Source: Deltaproteobacteria bacterium (lineage in GTDB: Bacteria > Lernaellota > Lernaellaia > JACKCT01). Taken from it: a DNA stretch of 64,000 nt. The position numbers were made by a program, and so were the translations under genes. The notes under the pieces are model-generated. The model was not told the DNA's origin, searched no databases, and was given only the letters and a program-made list of their open reading frames with translations. Of the stretch, positions 1 to 11,978 are shown piece after piece. The stretch spans positions 1-64,000 of the forward strand of contig JAOSJX010000001.1 of assembly GCA_027493875.1 (NCBI GenBank), written 5' to 3'. The first letter of the stretch is position 1. Each line of letters opens with the position of its first letter.

Positions 1-1234
1 GCGGATTTCGCGGTGCGCGGCGGCGACGGCGTCGGCGATGCGTTCGATGCGTTGCGCATTCAACTCCGGATAGATCGGCAGGTGCACCATCTCGCGAACC
101 GCGGCCACCGCCTCGCGAGCCGTTTCGGGGTCCTGATCGAATCCGGGAAGATCCGGGGCCGGCGCGCATGTATCCGGACGCGGAATCGACGCCCCGGCGA
201 AGAAGCGCCCGGCGAAACGCGTCGCGTTCGCGCACGCGGACGGGAAAGCTCATGAATATATTTTCTCCGCGCGGCGCGTCCGCGGGTAGGCCCAAACCGT
301 CGATCGCGCGTTGGCGCAGCGCGGCCAGCAGCCGTTCGCCGTTTCGGATGCGTCGTTCGTTTTGGGCGTCGAGTTTGGTGAGTTGGGAGACGCCCAGCGA
401 TCCCTGGTAGGGGCGCGGCATGCGATCCGCGCCGTAAGCTTCCGGACGCGCCCCCGGCGATTCGGACGTCGCCCGCTCGATGAGATCGATGCCGCGCGAC
501 GCGTACCACCGCACGAGGGGCGCGACAAACGCCGCCCATACGATCGGACGGGATATCATGCGCATCGCCGCGGAAAACACGGCGCGTGAAACGAGCTTCG
601 ATGCCGTCAACGCGGGAAACCCGACGACGTAGGCGGCCGATTTCTCGTACGGTCCCGGCCGGAGCGTGACGGCCGCGCCGGCCCACAAGGTTGAAATATT
701 CTTCGTCGGGCCAAACGAGAAGAATGCGCCGTCGCCGATGCTGCCGAGCTTCTTGCCGCGATAGGACGCGCCGCAGGCTTGCGCGCAATCCTCGATCACC
801 ATCGCGCCGTAACTTTTCGCGATGCCGACGATCGTATCCATCTCACACGCTCGCCCGTAGAGGTGCGTAGGAATCACGGCGGCCGTGCGATCGCTGACGG
901 CGGCCGCGAGTTTCGTCTCGTCCAGGCACAACGTGTCCGGGCGCACATCGACGAAACGCGGTACGAGTCCGGCGTCGAGCACGGCGGACGGGACGCTGTG
1001 GAAGGTCAGCGCCGGGAGGACGACTTCACGGCCCTTCCGAAAGAGGAAGCTATTGAGCAGGGCGGCGAGCGCGATGCGCCCGGACGGAGCGATGACGGTG
1101 TGTTTCCCGCCGAGATATTCGGCGAACCGCGTCGCGAAATAGCGCGTCGAGTTCCCTCCGGCGGGGTAATGCACACCGCATCGAATGAGTTCGGCCAGCG
1201 TGACGGACGGGGCGAAACGGGGGATCGGAAGCAT
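1..1234 (-). CDS. DegT/DnrJ/EryC1/StrS-family PLP aminotransferase, 3' end outside window or at its edge
   Basis: This is a PLP-dependent sugar aminotransferase of the DegT/AHBA-synthase fold, a family that converts nucleotide-linked keto-sugars to amino-sugars for surface glycans or secondary metabolites. The ATG at 1234-1232 opens MLPIPRFAPS. Typical blocks follow: YPAGGNSTRYFATRF near the start, VVLPALTFHSVPSAVLDAG at about residue 75, IPTHLYGRACEMD, VIEDCAQACGASYRGKK, and FFSFGPTKNIS, which carries the presumed Schiff-base lysine. Near 165 the frame changes; the natural C-terminus (HLPIYPELNAQRIERIADAV) continues in the next frame to the window edge, which fits the SHxPxY/LPxxP tail of the family. 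The frame change sits at a GGGG run, so an assembly indel is likely. It is divergent from the SGNH/GT-C operon. Substrate is unknown. Confidence 0.85.
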   Translation of the reverse strand, partial: MLPIPRFAPSVTLAELIRCGVHYPAGGNSTRYFATRFAEYLGGKHTVIAPSGRIALAALLNSFLFRKGREVVLPALTFHSVPSAVLDAGLVPRFVDVRPDTLCLDETKLAAAVSDRTAAVIPTHLYGRACEMDTIVGIAKSYGAMVIEDCAQACGASYRGKKLGSIGDGAFFSFGPTKNISTLWAGAAVTLRPGPYEKSAAYVVGFPALTASKLVSRAVFSAAMRMISRPIVWAAFVAPLVRWYASRGIDLIERATSESPGARPEAYGADRMPRPYQGSLGVSQLTKLDAQNERRIRNGERLLAALRQRAIDGLGLPADAPRGENIFMSFPVRVRERDAFRRALLRRGVDSASGYMRAGPGSSRIRSGPRNGSRGGGRGSRDGAPADLSGVECATHRTHRRRRRRRAPRNP

Positions 1235-1375
1235 CGGCGCACTTTAGCCCGGCCTGCCGGTCAGGTCACTAGATCGCCCTGCCGCTTGACCCTGCCTGTC
1301 TGGGACGATTACGCTCTTTTCATCAATCCGCCGACCGATCCGGGAGGGGCCGCCACGCCGTCCTTTCGCCTGCGC

Positions 1376-2401
1376 GTGAGAACTCAACGAAGTTTATTTC
1401 GTTTCGCCGCTTTCGGCGGCGCGGTGCTGGCGGCGTGCGTCGCGGCGGAAACGGCCGTCCGTGCGTTGGATCTTGATTGGCGCATCATCGACCGGATGCT
1501 CCCTTATACGGACAAGGAACTTCAAACGCACGAGCCGGTCGACGACGCTCGGTTAATCTACCGGTTGCGGCCGTCGTCGGAAGCGGATTACACGCAGGAC
1601 TACGGCCCCTTTCATGTGACGATCAACCGCCTCGGATGGCGGGACCGGGAACGGCAAGTGGAAAAATCGCCCGGTGTTTTTCGCATCGCCTGCGTCGGCG
1701 GGTCTAATGTGTACGGAGCGGGCGTCAACGATTCGGAAACGTGGCCCGCGGCGCTCGAGCGAATTCTCGCCCGCCGCGCCGAGGCGACGTACGAAGTGTG
1801 GAATCTCGGCGTCAGCGGATACAACGCCGCTCAGATGACCGTGGTCGGCGAGCAGGCGATTGCCGAATACCACGCCGATCTCGTGCTTTATTCCTTCAGT
1901 AATACGGGGCCGCGTTTTTTTCTCGCCGGAACGCCCGATATTCCGTCGTACTTTCAAAGGACCCAAGCCTCTGGGCTGAAGTTTTTTCCCCGGAAGTTCT
2001 CGGGGCGTCCGGGATTCTCCCTCCGACGGCGCGCCGTTGGCTTGTTCGGCACGTCCGCGTGTACCGCTACTGGTTGGCCGGCCGCACGGCGCGCGAGCCG
2101 CAAAATCACCATATGATCAAGGCCGGGATGGGACCGGAGGCGGTTCGCGCGACGCGCACGTTTCTCCGGGACGCGGTCCAACGCACGCATGTGGCCGTTT
2201 TTCTCTGTCCGGCCGTTCAGCCGCCGGATTTGTTCGAGCCGTTTTATGAGGATCTCGACCTTCCCGTTTTTCGCCTGGACGCGGTCGGGTTGGACAGCGC
2301 CTACATGCGCTTTCATCCGCCCGCTTCCCGTCTACACGTGGTACGCGGAGCGCCTGGCGCGATGGCTCGACGCGTCCGGTTTGCTCGTGAACGCCTCATG
2401 A
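1376..2401 (+). CDS. Membrane-anchored SGNH/GDSL-family hydrolase (paralogue 1)
   Basis: This is a predicted esterase or acyltransferase of the SGNH fold, held at the outer face of the inner membrane by an N-terminal hydrophobic segment (FAAFGGAVLAACVAAETAV). GTG at 1376 is chosen because the anchor follows directly. Block I is IACVGGSNVYGAGVNDSE, giving the nucleophile serine. A glycine block follows (NLGVSGYNAAQM), and the His block near the end is DSAYMRFHPPAS. The frame changes at about 1957 (an AAA run) and about 2326; the rest reads through as KDPSLWAEVFSPEV and VYTWYAERLARWL. About 341 residues. Its stop overlaps the start of the next gene (ATGA), so the two are translationally coupled. 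SGNH proteins beside glycosyltransferases often add or remove O-acyl groups on glycans; that role is inferred here. Confidence 0.75.
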
Positions 2402-4260
2402 AGCTGCCCTTCACGCCTTCCCTGCGAACGCACGCGCTCGTCGCGTCGGTGTACGCGATCGTCGCCGTTCTCATGCTGGGTGTTATCGACTTCGAGAACG
2501 AAGCCTACGGCATCCGCGGTTTCGACGTCGCGTCGGAAATCAATACCCTCGCCTGGATGGCGCGCGAGGCGGCGCACGGACGGCCGTTCCGCCTTTTCAC
2601 CACCGGATTTTCTTTTTCCCGAGGGCGGATTTCACTATCCCGCCGCGCTCGGGATTTTCATTCCGTGGATTCCCGTGGTGTGGCTCTTCGGCCCGGTCGT
2701 GGCCGGGAACCTTCTGGTATTGTTCAGCGTCGCATTGATGGCGTGGAGCACATTCTGGTTCGTCCGCCGGCGCACAAAGGATTCCGGCGCCGCATTTCTT
2801 GCCGGCACGATTGCGGGATTCGGTCCTCCCATGATCCGCGCGGTCAACGCCGGCGCGTCCGAAGGGCTGCAAGCCGGTTGGATCCCCCTGGCGACCGCTT
2901 GTTTTCTCGAGCTCGTTCGCGAAGCGGAAAACGAAACGCGCGGGCGCGCCGGGGCGCTGCGCGTCGCGTTCGGCGGCGCCGTCGCGTGGGCGGTGGCGTC
3001 GATCGCGAGCCATTGGTATTTCGGCGTCGGGACCGCGATGCTGCTCGGCCTTCTTTATCTCGCGCACCTGGGAAGCCCGGCGCGCGGCCGCATCACCGTT
3101 TACGGGAAGCTGGATGGCGGGTTTCTACGCGGCGCTGGTGGCTCCGGTCTTCCTCCTGTTTCGCGCCGTCCATCGTTCGGAGCACGCCATCACGCACCGG
3201 CTGCACACGGACCTCGCGGATCATTTCGCCGCGATCCTGGTTTACCCGACGCGCGACTACTGGCGTCCGTCGGCGTATATCGATCCCGCGCAACTTTTTT
3301 TCTTTTGGGGACATGGAGGGCGGCGGCGCGCCGAGCCGCGGCGGCTATCTCGGCATCGTGCTGCCGCTCCTGCTGATTCTCGCCTTGGCGCGTCCGGGCC
3401 GCCGCGACCGTCGCCCCCGATCGCCCGTTGGATTTTTTTCGGATTCTTCTTCGTGGTGTTCTCGTTCGGGCCTTGGCTATTTTTCGGCGATACGCCGGTC
3501 AAGATCGCGGGCGCCTACGTTCCGTTGCCTCACGTTCTCCTCGCCCGCCTTGTTCCCCAACTCGCCGTGATGGAACAAACGCACCGTTTTTTTTTCGATC
3601 GCGCAATTCTGCTTTGCGGTGGCGGTCGGGGTCGGCTTCGCGCATCGGTGGATGTCCCGACACCACCGGTGGCTCGGTTATATCGGCCTCTCGGCGGCGT
3701 ATCTTCTGGCCGTTGTCCTTATTTCGCCCGCGTCAGTGCCGGCTTATAAGACCCCGATGCCGGGTTCCGTGGTGATCGACCGTCTCGACGACGAAAAAGA
3801 AGGGGCCGTCATCGATCTTCCGCTCGAATACCGCACCGAATTGATCAACGATATTCTCGATGCGCAGACGCATCATGGGCACGCGATTGCGCACGTCAGC
3901 CTGCATCGACCGGATTTTCTGCCGCGCGCGCTCACCGAATCCAGTTTGACGGCGTACTTGTTTGACGCGGCGACACCGTCCAATCCACTTCAGGCGCACG
4001 AAAGCCTTTTTGGCGATGAAAAACTGCGGCAGCGCGCGGCGCGTCTTTTCGCGTGCGCGGAACAGGAAACGCCGTGCGATCCGGCGCTCAGGCGCGCTCT
4101 TCGAGACGATATCGCGCGGCTTCGTCGAACGGGCTTTCAATGGGTGCTTCTCCATCGCCGATTTGCCGGAAACGACCAGGTGATGCATTCGCTGGCGACG
4201 TGGGCGTTCGGCCCATCCGTGGCGGAAGACGAGCACTACGTCCTTTTTCGGTTGGAGTAA
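2398..4260 (+). CDS. Large polytopic membrane protein, GT-C glycosyltransferase-like (paralogue 1)
   Basis: About 620 residues: many transmembrane helices, then a soluble C-terminal domain. The first outer loop carries acidic and aromatic residues (IDFENEAYGIRGFDVASEI) where GT-C enzymes keep their catalytic acidic motif. The segment WSTFWFVRRRTKDSGAAF and the later IASHWYFG are shared with the four other paralogues in this window. The C-terminal domain contains the shared signature GAVIDLPLEYR followed by HHGHAIAHVSLHRP. The coding frame moves five times, near 2615, 3108, 3300, 3408 and 3610, mostly at T runs, while the protein stays continuous. It is coupled to SGNH 1 by a 4-base overlap and precedes paralogue 2 by 3 bases. 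Polyprenyl-phosphate-sugar-dependent transfer is a family expectation, not shown by the sequence. Confidence 0.65.
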
Positions 4261-4263
4261 CGC

Positions 4264-6092
4264 GTGAAGCCGACAACGCCCCGCCGCGCCGTTCTTCTGC
4301 ACCTCGCCGTCATCGCGGCGTATGCGGCGGGCGTGGTCGCGCTCCTGGGGCCGATCCCCTTCGACCGCGCGGTCTGGGGATCTCAATCCGACGTCGGCGA
4401 CCATTTTTACCTGATGACATGGCAGGCCCGCGAGACGGCGCGCGGCAACCCGTTTCCCGTCGAGAACCGAGAACTCCAGTTTCCGGACAGCGGCGCCATC
4501 TGGCTTGTGGATCCGGTCGGCGGGTTGTTCGCGACGCCGTTCTACTGGTTGCTGGGCGCGCCCGCCGCCTACAACATCATGGTCGCGGCGGATCTTGTCT
4601 TCGCGTGCTGGGCGATGTTCTGGCTGGTCCGACGGCGCACAGGGGATCTTGCCGCCGCCATCGCGTCGGGCTGGCTGTTCGGCGTGAGCCCGTTCATGCT
4701 CGCAAACGTCCACAACGGGCTGACGGAAAGCCTTCAAGCCGGGTGGCTTCCGATCTTTCTCGGCGCGCTTTTGACGCTTTTGGATCGGGCGGAAGAGGAC
4801 GCGCCGTGGAAACGGTTTATCCTCCCCGCCGTTGCGACGGCGGCGGCCTGGTGGATCGTCACGATCAGCGGGCATTGGTATCACGGCATCTACGCCGGGG
4901 TGTTGTTCGGCCTGGTCACGGCCACTCGTCTGGCGCGGCGGCCCCATGTCCGCACCGGCGCCGCGGCCAGTGGGAGCAGCGGCGCTCTATTCGATCCTCA
5001 TCGCTCCGGTCGCTTTGGCCTTCGTTGATTATCTCGGCCGGCCGGACATTCTGACGCGCGGGTACCGCATGGGTATCGAGCATGCCGAAATTCCGGCGAG
5101 TTACTGTGCCGATCCCGCGCGTTTTTTTTTCGGCCACGCCCGCGTCCGAAACGTATCGGCATGTTCCGTATCTCGGCATCGCCCTCGTCGCGTTCGCGTG
5201 TTTTTCGGCGTGGCGCGCGCCCCGGGAAATTCGTCGCGCCTCCGTGGCATGGCTCGCGGCGGGGGCGTTATTCGCGGTGACGGCCATCGGTCCGAGGTTT
5301 CACTGGGCGGGAGAATTCGCGGCGCTTCCGGAATGGATGATGCCCTACGCGTGGCTGCGCGCGACGATTCCGACCGTCGAATACATGACGTTCCCCTGGC
5401 GTTTCATTCTCATGACGCATTTGTGCTTCGCGCTGTCCGTCGGCTACGGTTTTTCATGGATGGGCCGGACCTTCAAAGGCCGACCGGCTCTTATCGCCGC
5501 ATTCGTTTTGTTGATGACGGCGGAAACCGCGTTGTTTTCGGGGGCGCCCGTCCCCCAACTCACGGAGCGGATCGACGCGCCGTCGGTGATCCGCCGGCTC
5601 GCCGATCAGCCGGTGCCCGGAGCCGTCCTGGATCTGCCGGCGAACATGGAGCAGAACATTCTCGACCGGTACGTCATCTACGGTCAATTTCATCGCCGTC
5701 CTGTTTTTTATTCCAACTTCAGCGTGAACCTGACGCCGTACCCGGCGTCCCTCACGACGGACAACATCGCCCTGCAGATGCTTGTCAGCAACGGCGGCGG
5801 CGATGAACCAGACCCGCGACCGGGCATGAACGACGCCCGGGAACTCGGCCGATGCCTTCTCGGCGCGGGACCGTGCGACACGGATTTGCTCGACAAATTA
5901 GACCAAGGACTCGGAGAAGCAGCGTCGGCGGGGATCGCCTTTGTCGTTCTTCATACCGATCTCCTCCGGTCCAACGAGCGGCTCTATCGACTCTGTCCGA
6001 TCTTGTTCGGCGCTCCGATCGATACGGGAGGGAATCTCCTCGTCTTTCGCGTCGCGCCGCCGTTCGGCGTCAAGCCGTACGATTCGCCTTGA
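4264..6092 (+). CDS. Large polytopic membrane protein, GT-C glycosyltransferase-like (paralogue 2)
   Basis: About 609 residues, starting at GTG 4264, three bases after paralogue 1. The first extracytoplasmic loop reads SQSDVGDHFYLMTWQARET, with the acidic/His cluster expected of GT-C enzymes, followed by LQFPDSGAIWLVDPVGG. It shares the paralogue blocks FWLVRRRTGD, NGLTESLQAGWLP and ISGHWYHGIYAG, and the C-terminal signature GAVLDLPANMEQNILDRYV with QFHRRPVFYSNFS. Frame changes near 4970 and at the long T run near 5125; SYCADPARFF joins directly to SATPASETYRHVPYLG. Similarity to paralogue 4 on the other strand (9002-10857) is the closest in the array by eye. The role is inferred to be sugar transfer to a lipid-linked acceptor. 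Confidence 0.65.
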
Positions 6093-6117
6093 CAGTGCGT
6101 GAAACGCTCTCTTAGCG

Positions 6118-7224
6118 TGAACGATTCGACGTTCACGGCGCGGATTCGGAGGCGGCGATTCATCCCTCGACGAAGAGAAAGCTGAGAAACGCGGGCTTTT
6201 CGCTCATCGCCCTCGGCATCGTCATCGGCGTGCTGGAGGGATCCTCCAGATCGTCCGGCTCGTCGCCCCCACGGCTTTTGACGTTAATATTTCGAGTTCC
6301 GCGATCGTCATGCCGCCCCACCCGCGCTTGTTTTTCGGGATGCGGCCGGGGATCAATCAGCAAGGCGAGACGACGGTCAGCATCAATTCGCTCGGCTGGC
6401 GCGGCCCCGAGTTCGACCAAAAACCGCGCCCGGATCTCTACCGCGTCATGTTTCTCGGCGACTCGTCCGTGTGGGGCGACGGCGTCAGCCAAGAAGAGTC
6501 GTTTCCGTATCTGTTCGAAAAACTGCTGCAACAGCTTGACGGGCGCGCGGTCGAGTCACTGAACGCGGCGACGCCGGGGTACTCCTCCGTTCAAAGCCGC
6601 ATCGTATTCGAAGACCATGTGGATATTTTCCGTCCCAACGCCGTCGTGATCGCGTCGCTCTGGTCGGATATCATCGTGCGTCCGTGGCAGGACAAGGACC
6701 TGTTGCGCAAGTTCTCCACGGAAGGCGGCTACCGGTTCGACAGCCCGCTGCGCGACGCACTTCGTCTCAGCGCGCTTTTTTCGTGGCTCGAAGCGCGCAT
6801 CGAAGGATTCAAAGGCATTCCGGACAACCACCAGATCGTCATGTCGGCGATGATCAACCCGGATGTCCATCCGTGGTCGGACGGACGGCCGCGCGTGTCG
6901 ATCGCGGATCACCGCGAAAACCTCCGCGCGATCGCCGACGCCGCGCGGGACCGCGGCATGGACATCTGCCTGCTGATTCTTCAGTGCGATCCGGTCCGGT
7001 TTCCCTGGCCCAAGGAACGGCTCGCCGCCTACCGCCAAAACTTCCGCGACGCGGCCGCCGCTTACGGCGCCCTGCTGGTCGACGTGCCCGCGCTCTACCC
7101 CAAGGAGCCGACGGCGTTGTCGGCCATGTTCTATGACGGAATTCACCCCACCGCCGAAGGCCACCGGCTGATCGCCGAGGAACTGGCGCGCGTTTTCTCG
7201 GCGAAGCAAGCGAGCGCCCGTTGA
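6118..7224 (+). CDS. Membrane-anchored SGNH/GDSL-family hydrolase (paralogue 2)
   Basis: About 368 residues. The preferred start is GTG 6118 (MNDSTFTARIRRRRFIPRRR), which puts positive residues before the anchor LRNAGFSLIALGIVIGVLEG; two frame changes near 6180 and 6238 must be accepted. Starting at ATG 6310 would lose the anchor. Block I is VMFLGDSSVWGDGVSQEES (nucleophile Ser in GDSS). The Asp/His block is FYDGIHPTAEGHRLIAEEL near the C-terminus, a textbook SGNH ending. The middle contains SLNAATPGYSSVQSR, the block with the oxyanion glycine. It follows GT-C paralogue 2 by 25 bases and its stop overlaps a TTG start of paralogue 3. Likely modifies the same glycan as its neighbours. Confidence 0.8.
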
Positions 7225-9037
7225 GCGCCCGCCCGCCTCACGCTTCGCCGGACGCGACGGAAAACCGCCGATCGCGGCGAGCCGGCCTCGCGATCGCCGG
7301 ATTTCTGTATCTCGCGCTGGCCCTGTTCATTACCTGGCCCGTCGTGACGGACCCGTCCCGCCTCGTCATCGGCGGTGATCACACGGATATCTGGAAACAT
7401 CTTTGGGGATGGTGGCGTACGGATCGCGCCATTTTTCATTACCACGAATTGCCTTACGCCGTCCGCGACGTGAATCACCCCAGCCACGGTGTGCTCTACC
7501 ACATCGACTTTCTCAACAGCCTCATCGTGATTCCGCTGTCGCGGATGTTCGGCATGATCCTCGGTGCGAATTTGCTGATCTGGGGGCAGCTCGTCGCCGG
7601 GGCGCTTGCGATGTTCGCCCTGGCGCGCGATTTCGTCGGACGCCAGATCCCGGCATTCGTGTCGGGCTTGATCTACGGATTCGCGCCCTACGTTTTGACG
7701 CTCGGGCTGGCCAGCGGCGTTTCGGAACGGATGAATCTGGCGTGGATGCCGCTGTTTTTTTTGGCGGTCTTCCGGCTTCTGAACCGCTACCGCCTCCGGT
7801 ATTTTCTCGGCGCCGGCGCCGCTTTTTTTCTGGCGGCGCTCGGATGCTGGAAATACGCGATGTTTATTTACGTTCTGATGGTTTTTTCGCCGCCTATTGG
7901 CTCGTCATTCCCCTCATGCCGTTGTTGTTCGGCTATCGTGGACACGCGGAGCCACTGCGCGATCAATACCGAAAACTTGTTTTGCACCGGCTGATTCCGC
8001 TGGCGTTCGTTTGCGGCGTCGCGGCGCTGCCACTCAGCAAAGCCGCGGCGTCGTCCACGCAATCCGCGACCGCGTTGATGGGCCGAAACACGAAAACGAT
8101 TTTGTGGAACGGCTACGATCCGCTGCCCGATATCGACATCCTGAGCGTCGCCAATTGGTTTCAACCGTTTCCGTCAACCTTGAAAATCACGCATTTGCGG
8201 GACGTTCTCTTCCAGACGAACTACGTCGGCTTCGGCGTCGCCCTGCTCGCCATCTGCTCACTTTTTTCTCGGAGGCGTTACGCCCGGATGTTCTTTCCGA
8301 TCGGCGTTCTGATGCTCTTCATGGCGGAAGGTCCGTCGATTTCCTGGACCGACGGGGGCCTTGTCCAATTCTCGCCGGTCTACACGACCGCGGCGCGCAT
8401 TATTCCCTATATTCACGCGCTCGAGGCGACGTGGGAGCTCTCTTTCGCCGGAATGTTTTGCTTCGCGGTCGCCGCCGCCCTCGGTCTGGAAGTCGTCACC
8501 CGCGGGGCGGCGAGCGTCACCGGCGTCACCGCGGCGGCGGGGATCACGTTCGCGGTCCTGTGTGAATGGCTGTTCGTCGCGCCGGCGATCGTCCCGATCC
8601 CCAGTGCCGAAACCCATGTCCCTGGATTTTATGAAACGTTGCGCGACGATCCGGACGACTACGCCGTCTTCGATTATCCGAACCACTACAATCATTCCAC
8701 GCTGTCGGTCACGGTTTATTTTTACTACCAGACGGTCCATCAGAAGGCGATTCCCTATTCCGTGAACCAGAGCTGGGTTACCGACAACCCGTTCTGGTCC
8801 GCCGTCACGGCTTATCAGACGGGCGATGTGGGCGCTATCGTCTACGAGCCCGATCAGATCCGCCGCGAAGTCAATTTTCTGACGCAATACGGTTACCGCT
8901 ATTTCACCCTGCATCGGCGGCTGATTCACGAGGGAAAGCGGCCACGGTTTTCCGCCCTTTTCGAAGAGATGTTCGGGCCGCCGATCCGCGAGGACGAGGA
9001 CTTAATCGTTTACAAGATTCCCGGCGCCGGGTCCTAG
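7221..9037 (+). CDS. Large polytopic membrane protein, GT-C glycosyltransferase-like (paralogue 3)
   Basis: About 605 residues. The TTG at 7221 overlaps the SGNH 2 stop. The hydrophobic N-terminus AGLAIAGFLYLALALFITWP leads to a loop with IGGDHTDIWKHLWGWW, whose acidic/His cluster resembles that of GT-C enzymes. One frame change at the T run near 7884 joins VLMVFF to AAYWLVIPLMPL. The soluble end contains YAVFDYPNHYNHSTLS and YYQTVHQKAIPYSVN, matching the xDLP...H.P signature of the other paralogues and of bacterial polyprenol-dependent glycosyltransferases. It is the last gene of the plus-strand operon and overlaps the convergent paralogue 4 by 36 bases at the 3' ends. Confidence 0.65.
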
Positions 9038-10857
9038 GATAAAAACGGTCAACCCGTTGCCGGTCATCGCCGGCGGGCCGAAAAGCTTCTCGCAGACCCG
9101 ATGAAGCGGCGCGTCGGGATCGACAAGGGCGTCGTGCACGACAAAACGCGTCAGCCGCATTTTCTCCAGGCGGCGCAGACTGTCGTCCAAGCTCCTGAGA
9201 AGCTCCGGGGCGCACGGCGCTCCGTCCAGCAGGCATGCGACCAAGGGTTCGACGCGGTCGTCCGGCGCCACCCCTGGAAATAAGCCTCGCGGCCCTCGTG
9301 CGCGTTGGAGAGGCCCAGGAAGGCCGGACTGAACGAGTCATCCGGCGCCTCGCCGGCGGGGCCGGCCTGCGCCAACAAGGCGACGAGCAGTTCGCCCTTC
9401 AACAAGGCGGGTGTCATGGCGACGCGCCGGGTGGGGAAGTCCGAATAGACGATCGGCCGGCGGTGAAAAAATTGCCCGGCGATGTAACGGTGGAGCATCG
9501 GTTTTTCGAAAGCGATGGGCAGGTCGAAAACCGCGAACTCCTCGGGCGATCGGTCGAGTTCCATTTGCGTTTCGTTCATGAGAATGGGATGGGCGGCCGC
9601 CGGGACCGGCGCGGCGGACGTCCACACGGATTCCGCCGCGAACACGGCCGCGGCGGCGGCGCCGATCAGCGCCGACGTCCTTTTCCCTTTTCCGAGGCCG
9701 CCGAGAAACAACCCCGCGCCAAGCGCCAGAAAAAAATGCGGCATCACCATCACGCGGTATTGGTTCGAGAAGCGTCCGAACATCGGATGGAACCGCTCAA
9801 GCTCTTGATGCAGACGCATCAGCAATCGGCCCGTTCCTCGGCGACGCCGATTCCGCAGAACATCAGCGGCGGTGCCGCCACCCACGCCGCAAAAAACAAC
9901 GCGGCGCCCGCGCCGATGATCGCAACGCGACGGGGCCTCCCCTCAGAACAAATATCCCAGCGACGGCCGCGGCCAGAACAGAGAGATTCACTCGGTAGCT
10001 GTTTACGAACCCGCCGCCCGGCGGCGCTCGGAAAACTGCGGATTCTGCGCGCCGATGACGGCGGAGGGATCGAAGGACCGCGTTACCGTTCCCCCCGAGG
10101 ACGTCGTTCCGAGAAAGAGAAGGACGACCGGGGCGACGAGCACGGCGTACACGACGGCGACGAGAACTCCGTGACGCAACGCCCGCCGGGACATCGGCCC
10201 GAACGCTCGATCGATGAGGACACCGGCGAAGAGCGCCGCCGCGAAAACGCCATGATACCAATGGCTGCCGACCGAGGCGAACCACCACGAAACGGCGGCC
10301 GCGCCGATCGCCGGCGCCGCGCGGCCCGGCGTCGCGTAACGCTCCGCATCCGTGGCCGTGAGCAAGAACCCGAGAAAGAGCGCCAACCAACCTCCGGTCA
10401 ACGTCTCGATGACGCCGTTAGCGACCTGCGCGAGATGAAACGCGCAAAACGCGAACGCCGTTCCCGCCGCGAACGCCGCGCCGGCGTTACCCGTCATTCG
10501 CCGAACAAGCCAGAACATCGCCCATCCCGCAAAGACCAAGTCGAGGATCAGGAGGAGATTGTACCCGGCCGCCGCGCCGGCCAGCCACGCCACCGGCGCG
10601 ACCACGAGGCCGCCCACGGGATCGGACAACCAGATTTTTCCGCCGTCGGGATAAAGGATCAGATTATTTTGTATGGGAACGGGGTGGCCGCGCGCCGCTT
10701 CGTAGGCTTGCCAGAAAATAAGGTGGAGGTGCGTGAAAACGTCATCGGTCGCATTACCCAGCACCGCGTCCGGCCGCGGCAGCCCGACAAAAGCGACCGC
10801 GAGGCCGGCGAAAGCCGCGACGGCGAAAACGTGCGTCGTCCAGGTTCGACGGCTCAT
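9002..10857 (-). CDS. Large polytopic membrane protein, GT-C glycosyltransferase-like (paralogue 4)
   Basis: About 618 residues read on the minus strand from ATG 10857 (MSRRTWTTHVFAVAAFAG). The first loop is NATDDVFTHLHLIFWQAYE, then LYPDGGKIWLSDPVGG, closely similar to paralogue 2. Shared blocks FAGWAMFWLVRRMTGN and VGSHWYHGVFAAAL follow. The soluble end has FAVFDLPIAFEKPMLHRY and QFFHRRPIVYSDFPTRR. Frame changes are needed near 10010, 9955, 9850 and 9275; all intervening segments resume as clear homologous sequence. Its ATG overlaps the stop of SGNH 3, so the three minus-strand genes 13847 to 9002 form one coupled operon that converges on the plus-strand operon. Confidence 0.65.
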
Positions 10858-11969
10858 CCCGCGTCCGGCTTGTCGACGCCGAAGAGCTCCCGCGCCAGGG
10901 CGCGCCCGATCAACCGGTGGCCGATGTCCGACGGATGAACCCCGTCCAGGAACATTCCGCCACGCGCGCGGTCCTCGGCCAAAAGCGCCGGCAGATTCAC
11001 GTAGCGCACGTTGTTCTCCCGCGCGAAATCCGCCAAGAGCGGCGTTTTCGGGTCCTCGATGTAAATCGGTTGAACGATCACCATCTCGGCGCCGTGCGCG
11101 CGGCACCATTCGAGGATTCCGCTCAAGGCGACGCGGCGATCCTCCGGGGAACGCGCGGCGCGTAGCGTTCGGTCCAATCCTGGATGAAGTTCGGACGCAC
11201 GTTGCTTTGTCGCGGCTCGGCCCCTTCCCCCTTCTTGCGGTCGATCCGATCGGTAACGCGGATCTCCGGAAGGTCCGACGGAAGCTGAAGAATCCACTTT
11301 CGCAGAAGGAGGTAGGCGCGGCTATGAAACAGAACGCCGAGCAAAGGCGCGATCGGCCGCCGGCGTTCGTAAATTTTGCGGTCGGTCGTATCGAGGCGAT
11401 AGAGAAAATTGTGCGCGTCAATGACGCCGGACGGCAGCGAGTCGTTGATCTCGTGATAGACCAGCACCATATCCGGCGCGAGATTTTCGGCGCGCGTCAT
11501 CACGTAAACATACGATTGCCAGACGGTGTACGCCCCCATGCCCGCGTTCACCACTTCGACGGCGTCGATGGCGGGCGACCGGTGACGCCACTCGGCGTTC
11601 AGGACGCGTTGAAGCACTTTGTTGTACGTGTCGTCGACGTTGAGAAACGCCCCGAACGTTGTCGACTCGCCGAGCGACAGGACGCGGTAAATTCCCTTGG
11701 GCTTGGGAATGTCGATCTCCTCGTTGCGCAATCCGAGGGAATTGATGAACACATTGCCGCCGTGCTGCATGCGCAGCTCGTAGCCCGGCTCCATCGTCCA
11801 GAAAAGCAGCGGGTCGTCACGCAAACCCACCAGCGTGTCGTTCATCAGCGCGTCGCGCGGGCGTGTTGCGATCCGGGCGGCCAGCTCCGCGGTGACTAAC
11901 GCGAGCGCGAGCACGGTCACCATGAACAGTATTTTTGCGCCGCTGGAGCCGTCGAAAGAGCACGTACAT
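10854..11969 (-). CDS. Membrane-anchored SGNH/GDSL-family hydrolase (paralogue 3)
   Basis: About 371 residues. The start chosen is ATG 11969 (MYVLFRRLQRRK), which runs into the anchor ILFMVTVLALALVTAELAAR after a T/A-run frame change near 11937. Block I is RVLSLGESTTFGAFLNVDD (nucleophile Ser in GES). A glycine block is VNAGMGAYTVWQSYVYVM. After a second frame change near 11155 the end reads GMFLDGVHPSDIGHRLIG, the Asp-x-x-His motif. GES in place of GDS is common in DltD/AlgJ-like and lipid-linked SGNH groups. The gene lies 9 bases after GT-C paralogue 5 and overlaps paralogue 4 by 4 bases. The GT-C/SGNH pairing mirrors the plus-strand operon. Confidence 0.78.
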
Positions 11970-11978
11970 GGCGCCTTC

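Noticed and set aside
779..1375. Open frame upstream of the SGNH gene giving a 445-residue protein
   Set aside because: It is the antisense of the DegT aminotransferase; protein-like sequence begins only at GTG 1376.
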